A DNA stretch of 64,000 nt, from the NCBI RefSeq assembly GCF_036621415.1, contig NZ_CP030941.1:2292001-2356000 (forward strand), read 5' to 3'. A program made the translations under genes and the position numbers. Source of the stretch: Nitratireductor thuwali. Lineage in GTDB: Bacteria; Pseudomonadota; Alphaproteobacteria; Rhizobiales; Rhizobiaceae. Below, in pieces: positions 37,672 through 45,141 of the stretch. Position 1 is the stretch's first letter, and every line of letters starts with the position of its first letter. The notes under the pieces are model-generated. The model was not told the origin of the DNA. It saw only the letters and a list, made by a program, of their open reading frames with translations, and did no database searches.

Positions 37672-38892
37672 CTAGCCGTTCGGCAGCGGAGCCGGGAGTA
37701 ACAAGCTTGTCGGGAATCCGGGAGCGGCTGGCATCAGCCAGCGCCGGGCTCGGCCATGGCCGAAGGACTGCACCTTTTGCGCCCCGGCGAGGTCCTCCAA
37801 CGCCCGTTGCACGGTGCGCTGGCTTGTACCGAGCGCCAGCGCGAGCGCCGAACTCGACCAGGTCTCTCCGTCGGCGAGTAGGGCGAGGACATCCGCGTGC
37901 TTTTCCTCGACGGGTGGCGTCAGAACCACCACGTCGGAGGTATCGTGCGGCTCCAGCCGGAAGCCCTCCGCTGTCGCCCTCACCCCGGCCAGCGGTCGAA
38001 CCACATCTCGCAACCGACCAATCTCGACCCGCAGCCTTGCGCGATGTGAGTCGTCGGCGTGTCTCGCTCCGAATGCGTGCGCGAGCAACGCCGCGCGCGG
38101 TACGTCTCCAGGCCAGGCTTCTGCAAGAGCTCGGACGAGCGCGGAAAGGACCGGCCGGCTCCTGAGAGAGACGATTTGGTCCCTGCGTCGCACGACCTGG
38201 CGGCAGCTATCGATGATCAGATTCTCCGATGCCAGAAGGTGCTCGATATCGTCGAGCAGGAGGAGACGCACCCAGCCATTGGCGACGAGGCGGGCAGCTG
38301 GCGCGTTCAGTTGCGACGATAGATCCTCTACTTCGGTGGTTAGTGCCGGGATGGCTGCCCGCCGCGCGGCGTGCTCGGCTCGCTCCAGTGCGGCGCGCGC
38401 CTCGCGGGCGCGGATGCGGCGCATTGCGATACCCGCCTTCACAAGTTCGATGCCGACGCTGAAAGCGGGTGGGTATCGATTGGCCTCGACGCTGGCAAGC
38501 GTCCGCCCGGCCTCGTCGAGCTTCCCGATCAGGAGAAAATAGCGGGCCGCAAGATAGCGAGCATGGGCGGCGTTGAGCCGGTCGCCATGCCGATCGAGCG
38601 TCGCCCGCGCTTTGTCGAACGTCTCGATTGATCCAACCAGTTCGCGTGAGACCAGCGCGATCTCGGCTTCCGCGACAATGCACCGCGCGCGGGCAACGGG
38701 CTCCTTTGAGCCGAATGCACGCGCTGCCCTTTTCAGCAAGGTTCTGGCCCGCTCTAGATCGCCCATCCGGGCCATGGCGATGCCGCGTAGTGCCAGCCCT
38801 GGCGGATCGTCCCTGAGCGCGACGCGGTTGAGCGCGCCAAGCGTATCGCCCGCCGCGAGCGCCTGCGCTGCTGCTGTGATCAACGAGTCCAT
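37672..38892 (-). CDS. TPR-type transcriptional regulator with winged helix domain
   Basis: The 406-residue product starts MDSLITAAAQALAAGDTLGA. Residues about 1-215 are helical and TPR-like (LERARTLLKRAARAFG, LDRHGDRLNAAHARYLAARY in part). Residues about 225-330 resemble the DNA-binding winged helix of SARP/OmpR-type regulators (RVEIGRLRDVVRPLAGVRAT), and about 335-385 a second helix-turn-helix (SSALALALGTSQRTVQRALEDLAG). It is divergent from the proline racemase-like gene, and a 31-bp element recurring at 43201 abuts its start codon. It likely controls both units. Confidence 0.75.
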   Translation of the reverse strand: MDSLITAAAQALAAGDTLGALNRVALRDDPPGLALRGIAMARMGDLERARTLLKRAARAFGSKEPVARARCIVAEAEIALVSRELVGSIETFDKARATLDRHGDRLNAAHARYLAARYFLLIGKLDEAGRTLASVEANRYPPAFSVGIELVKAGIAMRRIRAREARAALERAEHAARRAAIPALTTEVEDLSSQLNAPAARLVANGWVRLLLLDDIEHLLASENLIIDSCRQVVRRRDQIVSLRSRPVLSALVRALAEAWPGDVPRAALLAHAFGARHADDSHRARLRVEIGRLRDVVRPLAGVRATAEGFRLEPHDTSDVVVLTPPVEEKHADVLALLADGETWSSSALALALGTSQRTVQRALEDLAGAQKVQSFGHGRARRWLMPAAPGFPTSLLLPAPLPNG

Positions 38893-38920
38893 TCAATTCG
38901 CGCCAATTTTGTAACTCTCA
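38890..38920. promoter_or_regulatory. Repeated promoter/operator element, copy 1
   Basis: The element reads CATTCAATTCGCGCCA followed by ATTTTGTAACTCTCA and overlaps the start codon of the minus-strand regulator. It matches copy 2 (43201-43231) at 27 of 31 positions, and looser similarity extends about 90 bp downstream through GAAGAGA and ATCTC-GGGAGA. It lies in the gap between divergent units. It may be the regulator's binding site, or part of a duplicated promoter. Confidence 0.6.
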
Positions 38921-38981
38921 CCACCCACACATCAGCGACTAGATTCCCACTCAACATAGGAGAAGGCGAACGAGGAGACCA

Positions 38982-39095
38982 ATGAAGAGATTTCCAGCAA
39001 ATAATCTCAGGGAGAAACCCATGATCAGTATTCAGATGGATAACTTGGGCCCGAATACCAACGATCGCACAGAGCCCGAAGAAAAAATCGGGTGA
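38982..39095 (+). CDS. 37-codon leader peptide or small protein
   Basis: An ATG at 38982 behind GAGGAG opens a 37-codon frame (MKRFPANNLREKPMIS onward) that stops five bases before the proline racemase-like start. A second in-frame ATG at codon 14 has its own GGGAG. The product is hydrophilic with no signal sequence. Its position and two good ribosome-binding sites suggest a translated leader that couples to the next gene. I know no homolog. Confidence 0.45.
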   Translation: MKRFPANNLREKPMISIQMDNLGPNTNDRTEPEEKIG

Positions 39096-39099
39096 CGAG

Positions 39100-40149
39100 A
39101 TGAGTTCGGTCCGTCCACATGTCGACTTCGCGATGCTGGATGTCATGGATGTCGAGGCCGGCGGTGACGTGGGCCGCGTCGTGCTTGGCGGCTTGGCGGA
39201 TCTTCCTGGCCACACCGTTGCCGATAAAGCCCGAATTCTTCGCGACAGGGCTGACGGCCTGCGGCAGATACTGATCGAAGAACCGCTTGGCGATCCGTCC
39301 GTCTGCATCAACCTGATCGTTCCACCGGCCGCGCAAGATGGAACTGCGGGTCTGATTGTCATGGGCACCATGGGGTATCCGGATTTTTCCGGCTCCAACG
39401 CCATGTGCGCCGTCGCGGCCCTCATCGAAGAGAAACGTATCGAGATGCCCGAGGGCGGCGGCGGAATCCTGCTGGAGACCCCGGGTGGACTTGCGTGGAT
39501 GCGGGTTGAACGGGGTGCTTCACTTGCCATCGAGTACGAGGCGCTGCCCGCATTTGTCGTTTCGACCGGCGAAGTGGTCGAGGTTCCGGGTTACGGTGCC
39601 GTTCACTTCGACCTCGTTTATGGCGGCGTTCTATACGCGGTCATTGCGGCGGACGAAGTGGGGGTCGATCCTGCACGAACACCACCTGCCGAACTTGCCC
39701 GCTTCTTTACAACGTTCCTGCCGCGCGCCACAGACCAGGTTGCGCATCCACTACATCACGTGACGAGGCCACGTCTATCGCTGGGGCTGCTTGCCGGCCC
39801 GATAGAGCACGACAACGACGGTTCGCGTGCCCATGTGGCGGTCTACATGCATCCGGGCGTGATCTGCCATGGACCCACCGGCACAGGCACGTCGGCCTTG
39901 ATCGCCCGGATGCATAGTCGTGGCGAGACCGCTCCAGATACGCGTCTGCGCACGGTTTCGCCCTCCGGCAATAGCTTTTCCGGAACCCTGATTGGATCGA
40001 CCCGGGTCGGCAGCCGTCCCGCGGTGCGGACCCGCGTTCTCGGAATGCCGCAAGTCATTGGAAGAAGGCGTCTGAGGGTCGAACGATCGCAGATCGAGCG
40101 GTCGGGGATCGTCCATCTATTCGACGGCGCCTTTGGGGCCATCCAATGA
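39100..40149 (+). CDS. Proline racemase family protein (hydroxyproline dehydratase-like)
   Basis: The 349-residue product has the two-domain proline racemase fold. Racemases use two Cys; here the first site is GSNAMCAVAAL (Cys103, without the usual GH after it) and the second is GPTGTGTSA with Thr260 in place of Cys. The Cys/Thr pair is known in trans-3-hydroxy-L-proline dehydratases, so dehydration rather than racemisation is more likely. The altered first motif marks a distinct subgroup. It heads a plus-strand group with two DUF899 genes. Confidence 0.8.
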   Translation: MSSVRPHVDFAMLDVMDVEAGGDVGRVVLGGLADLPGHTVADKARILRDRADGLRQILIEEPLGDPSVCINLIVPPAAQDGTAGLIVMGTMGYPDFSGSNAMCAVAALIEEKRIEMPEGGGGILLETPGGLAWMRVERGASLAIEYEALPAFVVSTGEVVEVPGYGAVHFDLVYGGVLYAVIAADEVGVDPARTPPAELARFFTTFLPRATDQVAHPLHHVTRPRLSLGLLAGPIEHDNDGSRAHVAVYMHPGVICHGPTGTGTSALIARMHSRGETAPDTRLRTVSPSGNSFSGTLIGSTRVGSRPAVRTRVLGMPQVIGRRRLRVERSQIERSGIVHLFDGAFGAIQ

Positions 40150-40321
40150 GAGAGACCGACAGTGGATTCCTCTCCCGCATCGGGTCGTTGATTCCTCGTC
40201 GGCGAGAGCAATCCACGAACCGGAGAGACAACGATCGCAACGCTTCGGTGCCATGCGCGCCCGCCGAACCGAACTTCCCTCATTTGAAACGGCGCGTTCA
40301 AACCAAGCATGGAGTTACGAG

Positions 40322-41107
40322 ATGACCGCTCATCGAACAGGAACGCGGGAAGAGTGGCTGGCTGAACGGCTGGACCTGCTCGAGGCCGAGAAGGAGCTTA
40401 CCCGCCAGAGCGACGAATTGGCCCGCCGGCGGCAGGCTCTGCCCTGGGTGCGGGTCGACAAGACGTATGAATTCCAGATCGACGATGGCGAGGCTACGCT
40501 CGCGGATCTGTTCCGCGGCCGTTCGCAGCTTCTCGTCTACCATTTCATGTTCGGGCCCGACTGGGAGGCAGGCTGTCCTACCTGCTCGATTATCGCCGAC
40601 ACTTTCGACAAGCCTGCGGTTCACCTCGCCAATCACGACGTGATGCTTTGGGCCGTCTCACGCGCGCCGCTCGAAAAATTGCAGGACTACAAGCGGCGCA
40701 TGGGGTGGTCGTTTCCCTGGGCGTCCTCGAATGGCGGCGAGTTCAACTTCGACTTCAACGTCTCGTTCACCGAAGCGCAGCAGCAGGAAGGCATCGATTA
40801 CAATTTTCGGGGCGAAGCGCCGACCAGTGATGCGTTCCGGTGGCGTCCCGGCGAGGAAGGCGGCGGTGACGCGGCCGAGGCCAAGCTTGCAGCCATGTGC
40901 GGCGTCGACGCGCCCGCCTATCATCGCGACCGGCCGGGCATGAGCGCATTCGTGCTCGAGGATGGCGTCATCTACCACACCTATTCCGCCTATGCGCGCG
41001 GTGTGGACGCCTTTTTCGGCACCTATCGCTGGCTCGACCGGGCACCCAAGGGGCGCAACGAAACCGGCATCTGGTGGCGCCGGCGCGACGAATACGACAA
41101 GGCCTGA
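40322..41107 (+). CDS. DUF899 thioredoxin-like protein, copy 1
   Basis: From ATG 40322 the product has 261 residues. It begins GTREEWLAERLDLLEAEKEL and has a thioredoxin-like core with LVYHFMFGPDWEAGCPTCS (CxxC at Cys85/Cys88), then WSFPWASSNGGEFNFDF and the end WWRRRDEYDKA. DUF899 proteins are presumed redox or dithiol oxidoreductases of unknown partner. It is a close paralog of the next gene. A 172-bp gap separates it from the racemase-like gene. Confidence 0.88.
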   Translation: MTAHRTGTREEWLAERLDLLEAEKELTRQSDELARRRQALPWVRVDKTYEFQIDDGEATLADLFRGRSQLLVYHFMFGPDWEAGCPTCSIIADTFDKPAVHLANHDVMLWAVSRAPLEKLQDYKRRMGWSFPWASSNGGEFNFDFNVSFTEAQQQEGIDYNFRGEAPTSDAFRWRPGEEGGGDAAEAKLAAMCGVDAPAYHRDRPGMSAFVLEDGVIYHTYSAYARGVDAFFGTYRWLDRAPKGRNETGIWWRRRDEYDKA

Positions 41108-41206
41108 GCCTCCCGAATGGCAGTGACGATAGTTCGGCCGCGCGCACCGGTCGAGGCGTGCGGCCTTTCTCGAAAATGCGCACCGACTTTTGAAAGGATT
41201 GAGACA

Positions 41207-41968
41207 ATGAGCGAACTGACAACCGGAACGCGGGAAGAATGGTTGACAGAACGGCTGAGGCTGCTCGAAGCGGAAAAGGAACTGACCCGCAAAAGCGACG
41301 AGGTTGCGCGTCTACGACAATCGCTGCCGCGCGTAGCGATCGACAAGGAGTACGTCTTTCAAACCGTCGACGGGCCAGCCAACTTGGCGGACCTGTTCCG
41401 GGGCCGCTCGCAACTGCTCGTCTACCATTTCATGTTCGGGCCGGATTATGGGGCAGGATGCCCGTCCTGCTCGTCCATTGCCGATGGCTTCAATGGCATT
41501 GTCCCGCACTTGGAAAACCATGATGTCGCCTTCTGGGCGATCTCGCGGGCGCCGCTGGAAAAGCTGCAGGCCTACAAGCGCCGCATGGGATGGAGCTTCC
41601 CGTGGGCCTCGTCGAACGGCAGCGATTTCAATTTCGACTTCAACGCCTCCTTCACGGAAGACCAGCAGCGCGCCGGCGACGCCATCTACAATTTTGAGCC
41701 ATATGGCGCGATCTCGTCTAAGGCCACACCGGAGGCCCCTGCAAAACTGGCGGCGATGAGCGAGACGGATGCCGGAACTTATGCGCGCGAGCGCGAAGGA
41801 GTCAGTTCATTCGAATTGGAGGGCGGCAGGGTCTACCACACCTATTCAGGTTATGCGCGCGGCGTCGATGGCCTGTGGGGCATGTATCAGTGGCTCGACC
41901 GGGCGCCGAGAGGACGGAACGAGAGCGGTGTCTGGTGGCGCCGGCACGACGAGTACGACAAGGCCTGA
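41207..41968 (+). CDS. DUF899 thioredoxin-like protein, copy 2
   Basis: From ATG 41207 the product has 253 residues and follows copy 1 almost residue for residue: GTREEWLTERLRLLEAEKEL, LVYHFMFGPDYGAGCPSCS (Cys85/Cys88) and WWRRHDEYDKA. The main difference is an acidic loop at about residues 160-185. The pair arose by tandem duplication, probably before acquisition of the island since they have clearly diverged. Role is unknown; a shared redox pathway with copy 1 is an inference. Confidence 0.88.
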   Translation: MSELTTGTREEWLTERLRLLEAEKELTRKSDEVARLRQSLPRVAIDKEYVFQTVDGPANLADLFRGRSQLLVYHFMFGPDYGAGCPSCSSIADGFNGIVPHLENHDVAFWAISRAPLEKLQAYKRRMGWSFPWASSNGSDFNFDFNASFTEDQQRAGDAIYNFEPYGAISSKATPEAPAKLAAMSETDAGTYAREREGVSSFELEGGRVYHTYSGYARGVDGLWGMYQWLDRAPRGRNESGVWWRRHDEYDKA

Positions 41969-42121
41969 ACGGGATCAGTGCCGTGACGTCCATATCTCCG
42001 GCAAGGGCGCCTCGGTCTCACAAACATGGGGGCAGTCATCCTGGGAGGGCCGCCTCCCATCCGGGTTGAGTTCGCCATTCGAAAATCGGGCGTCCGCGGA
42101 AAACGCACCGGGAGTAAAGAA

Positions 42122-42403
42122 ATGACACACATGCTGGGCAATAAAATCGGACCACCAGCCGTCAACAAGCTGGTCGCCGCAACGGCGTGGTGGCTCCGTC
42201 TCGCAGCGGCCCCGACATTCGCCCTCATGGCGCTTTTAACCGCTGCTTTCACCGATGGCCGGTTAGCCGTCATCTGTTCGGCCGCGGCAAGCGCGACGCC
42301 GATCGATGGCATGGTGCTCATGTATCTCTTGATGAGCGCGTTTCATTTGCCTCCCTGGCTGGTACTGATGGCCGGTGCGCGCAATATCCCCGAGGCTCGG
42401 TGA
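42122..42403 (+). CDS. Small two-helix membrane protein
   Basis: From ATG 42122 (GGGAG upstream) the product has 93 residues and two hydrophobic segments: AWWLRLAAAPTFALMALLTA and GMVLMYLLMSAFHLPPWLVLM, with a Cys between them. Small proteins with the WLRLAAAPTFALMAL signature are common in rhizobia and have no known function. A truncated relative lies at 43067. It is in the same direction as the DUF899 and DUF3052 genes. Confidence 0.7.
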   Translation: MTHMLGNKIGPPAVNKLVAATAWWLRLAAAPTFALMALLTAAFTDGRLAVICSAAASATPIDGMVLMYLLMSAFHLPPWLVLMAGARNIPEAR

Positions 42404-42429
42404 GCCCACTACGTGAGGACGATTGTAAC

Positions 42430-42867
42430 ATGAAACAAATATCGCCTCACCGAACGGTCGCCCAGAAAATGGGTGTGAAAACCGGCGGCCGAGCATATTT
42501 TGTGAACGCTGCTTCCGACGTGCTTGCGGCCATGTCACTGCCGCCGCTGGAGATCGTCAACACGGCAAGAGGCTTGTTCGACCACATCCATGTCTTCGTG
42601 GCCAACCAGGCCGAGCTCGACGCGGAATTCTCGAAGCTCAAGCCGCATCTCGGCGAGCGAGGCGCGCTGTGGGTGTCCTGGCCGAAATCTGGAAAGCTGG
42701 GAACCGATCTCAAACTACCCGAGGTCATACGCATCGGCTATTCGCATGGCCTTGTCGAAAGCAAGACCCTGAGCGTCAATGACATCTGGGCGGCGATGAA
42801 GTTCACCCACCCTAAAGCGGGTAAAACCTATTCGAACAGCTACGGGAGTCTTCCTCCCGATCAATGA
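42430..42867 (+). CDS. DUF3052 family protein
   Basis: From ATG 42430 the 145-residue product shows the DUF3052 pattern: MGVKTGGRAYFVNA, FVANQAELDAEFSKLKPHL, GALWVSWPKSGKLGTDL, and VESKTLSVNDIWAAMKF. This family of small alpha/beta proteins has no assigned role. It begins 27 bp after the small membrane protein, probably in the same transcript. Confidence 0.8.
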   Translation: MKQISPHRTVAQKMGVKTGGRAYFVNAASDVLAAMSLPPLEIVNTARGLFDHIHVFVANQAELDAEFSKLKPHLGERGALWVSWPKSGKLGTDLKLPEVIRIGYSHGLVESKTLSVNDIWAAMKFTHPKAGKTYSNSYGSLPPDQ

Positions 42868-43066
42868 CTTGGCTATGTTCCGGGTGGCAGTTCACCACCA
42901 TACCAGAAAGGGCCGCAGCGCCCGCGCGGTGACGCAGGCAGGTCAACCGGCCAAGGCCAGGCGGTGCTTTGGCGTCTCACGGTGCCAAGGCATATCGTAC
43001 CCGGCCGGCCTATTGGCGACCGGCCACCAGCTGTTCCGCAAACTTGATGCAGGGTTGGCAGATCTG

Positions 43067-43165
43067 ATGTCCACCCGCCGAAAGGCGCGGTGGCTCCGCT
43101 TCGCAGCGGCCCCGTTGTTCGCACTCATGGCACACGCGTTCGGCCCGCTGTTCCAGTTGCCGTAG
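43067..43165 (+). pseudogene. Truncated relative of the small membrane protein
   Basis: A 32-codon frame (MSTRRKARWLRFAAAPLFALMAH and nine more) matches the first hydrophobic segment of the 42122-42403 product and then stops. The second helix is missing. It may be a broken partial duplicate; a functional micro-protein is less likely. No clear ribosome-binding site is seen. Confidence 0.5.
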
Positions 43166-43200
43166 GACGACAAGTAATTACGGAACCGTAGATGGTGTGA

Positions 43201-43231
43201 CATTCAAATCGCGCCATATTTGTAACTCCCA
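43201..43231. promoter_or_regulatory. Repeated promoter/operator element, copy 2
   Basis: The element reads CATTCAAATCGCGCCA followed by TATTTGTAACTCCCA, 27 of 31 positions the same as copy 1 at 38890. It lies about 95 bp upstream of a decayed MFS gene instead of a working operon. Because the similarity continues downstream, the copy appears to be a duplicated promoter whose gene has since been lost. Confidence 0.6.
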
Positions 43232-43325
43232 GCGTTTAACCATCGGACTCTACAATTGCTCCACGCAGAGGGCAGCTCCGAAAGAAGAGAATATCTCCGG
43301 GAGAGTGGTTGAACTGGAGAACGGC

Positions 43326-43647
43326 ATGCGGGAAGCGAGGCCAGAAAGTATTTTGATCCCTGCGAAGCTGGTTGACGGCAATTGCGCTTGCCATTGTCAT
43401 CTTCGCGATCGTCAGCAGCGAATTGCTGCCTATTAGCTTGCTGATGCAAATGGCGCGTTATGTCGGCATTTCTGAAGGTCCGGCCGGCCAGACGCTAACA
43501 TTGACCGTTCATTTTGTAAGTCTCGCGGTGCCGGTAGCCGTACTTGCCATCGAGTGTCTCGTCCGAAGGCTGATCATGTCGGACGTGTGCCTGATGCTGA
43601 TCGCATCCAACATGCCGAGCGCTTTCCGGGCGCCGTTGCCGACCTAG
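43326..43647 (+). pseudogene. MFS transporter remnant
   Basis: A segment beginning LTAIALAIVIFAIVSSELLP (frame of 43372) matches the first three helices of a DHA1-type MFS transporter (ISEGPAGQTLTLTVHF, then LMLIASNMPSAF) and then ends. A likely original start, ATG 43326 behind CTGGAGAAC, is in another frame, so there is a frameshift before the first helix as well. At least nine helices are missing. It is non-functional. Confidence 0.7.
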
Positions 43648-43799
43648 CCAAATGGATTGTGGATGGCCGGCTGATCTACCGCGAGGACATTATGGGAGGC
43701 CACGAAACCGCGCCTGCGGTTCTACAGGGATTATTCGACGACCGGAACATCGGCATGCAGCTTATGCGTCCTTGCGACCCCAGTGAGGTGCGAACATGA
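43620..43799 (+). pseudogene. C-terminal remnant of an NADP-dependent oxidoreductase
   Basis: The frame FPGAVADLAKWIVDGRLIYRED and GGHETAPAVLQGLFDDRNIGMQ (abbreviated) matches the last 50-60 residues of zinc-independent medium-chain reductases of the curcumin/quinone reductase type. The rest is replaced by the MFS remnant. Its stop overlaps the LysR start as ATGA, so the intact gene was once translationally joined to the LysR gene. Confidence 0.7.
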
Positions 43800-44737
43800 T
43801 CGGCCGGTCTCCAATGGATCTCCGGCGCCTGCGCTATGTCATAGCAGCGGCGGACACGGGAAGTTTTCGGAAAGCGGCTTCGAAGCTCAACGTACAACAA
43901 TCAACCATAAGCCGCGCGATCCGACAGCTTGAAGACCAACTGGGCGTCTCGATCTTCGAACGGAGTCGAACGGGAGCTCGTCTGACGGAGGCAGGCCGTC
44001 GACTGCTGGAGGAAGCGCGCACAGCGGTCGAACTCCTTGACCTGGCGGCGCTGTCAGCAGGAGAAGCTGGACGTGCAGAGACTGGAATCGTTCGTGTCGG
44101 CATAATTTCCTCACTTGCCGCGGGCTTTCTGCGCGAGCTTCTCTCCAGCTATTTCTCAAAGCATCCGAACATAGATGTCGATATCCAGAATGGCCGCCGT
44201 GATGAACATATCACCGCTGTCCAGCGCCGCTGGGTCGATGTCGCGATTCTGGCGGGCGTGAGCGATGTCGAAGGGTGTGACACGGTCGTCTTGTGGGAAG
44301 AACGCGTTCACGTAGCGCTTCCATCAGATCACAGGCTTGCCAATCGTAAGCAGGTCGATTGGCCGGACCTGTTCGAAGAGACTTTTATCGTCTCCAGAAT
44401 GGGACCGGGACCCGACGTCACTGACTTCATTCTTCGGCGTTCGGCCAGTCTGGGCGTGATGCCAAATGTTGTCTACAGAGCGGTTGTTCAGGAGACCCTC
44501 CTGCACCTCGTCGCGTTGGGACAAGGCATCACGCTTGTCTCGAGTGCTTGGATGGCGGTTCAACTGCCCGAGTTAGTGCTGCGACCATTGAGCGGGTCAG
44601 CTTCGGTCGTCCAGTTCAGCGCTGTATGGTCGACTCAGAACGACAACCCCGCTCTTCGCTGCTTCATCAGTGTGGCACATGTTTTGTCTGGTCGTGTACG
44701 CCGTGGTAATTCCGACTGGGTGCGGCATTCGGTATAA
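43796..44737 (+). CDS. LysR family transcriptional regulator
   Basis: The 313-residue product starts at ATG 43796 behind GTGAGGTGC; an internal start (MDLRRLRYV, codon 7) is possible. It has an N-terminal LysR helix-turn-helix (FRKAASKLNVQQSTISRAIRQLEDQLGVSIFER in parts) and a C-terminal substrate-binding domain. LysR genes at this spot, beside DUF2274 and trbI and reading away from trb, recur in related ICEs and may govern transfer or the adjacent cargo. The ligand is unknown. Confidence 0.9.
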   Translation: MIGRSPMDLRRLRYVIAAADTGSFRKAASKLNVQQSTISRAIRQLEDQLGVSIFERSRTGARLTEAGRRLLEEARTAVELLDLAALSAGEAGRAETGIVRVGIISSLAAGFLRELLSSYFSKHPNIDVDIQNGRRDEHITAVQRRWVDVAILAGVSDVEGCDTVVLWEERVHVALPSDHRLANRKQVDWPDLFEETFIVSRMGPGPDVTDFILRRSASLGVMPNVVYRAVVQETLLHLVALGQGITLVSSAWMAVQLPELVLRPLSGSASVVQFSAVWSTQNDNPALRCFISVAHVLSGRVRRGNSDWVRHSV

Positions 44738-44871
44738 GGGCGGTAGTGTCGGAATGAGCGTGGCGTGTTCAAAATGACCGACAACGCCGGAAGCGCATGC
44801 ATCCGATAAGCTGACCGTTCCGATCTGATCCTTGTGGGTGCTACGTTATATTCAGGCGGAACGCCGTCCTA

Positions 44872-45138
44872 TCAACTTGGACCATCACGTGACGGCTCTG
44901 ACCGCCTCGGCGTTTCGCATCGCTGATGATCTTTCCTGGCCTTGGCGAATCCCCGATCCGTCGCCATGAAGCGCGCCAGCATGGGTGCGATAAGTTTGGC
45001 CGGTTCATTCTTCTGTCCAGTCTCACGAGCCAGAACGTCAGCATAGGCTACGAGATCCCGGTGGACGTCGGCGGATAGTTCGATGTTCAGCTTAACGGGC
45101 TTGTCGTCGGGAATTGCGCCGAGTTTCAGCTTGGTCAT
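44872..45138 (-). CDS. DUF2274 family protein
   Basis: The 88-residue product has the DUF2274 pattern: MTKLKLGAIPDDKPVKLNIEL, then HRDLVAYADVLARETGQ and KLIAPMLARFMATDRGF. The first half resembles a ribbon-helix-helix-like fold, so DNA binding is possible. It is regularly the last gene of trb operons in this ICE family, and starts 3 bp after trbI ends. Its C-terminal 15 residues look unconserved. Confidence 0.88.
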   Translation of the reverse strand: MTKLKLGAIPDDKPVKLNIELSADVHRDLVAYADVLARETGQKNEPAKLIAPMLARFMATDRGFAKARKDHQRCETPRRSEPSRDGPS

Positions 45139-45141
45139 GGA

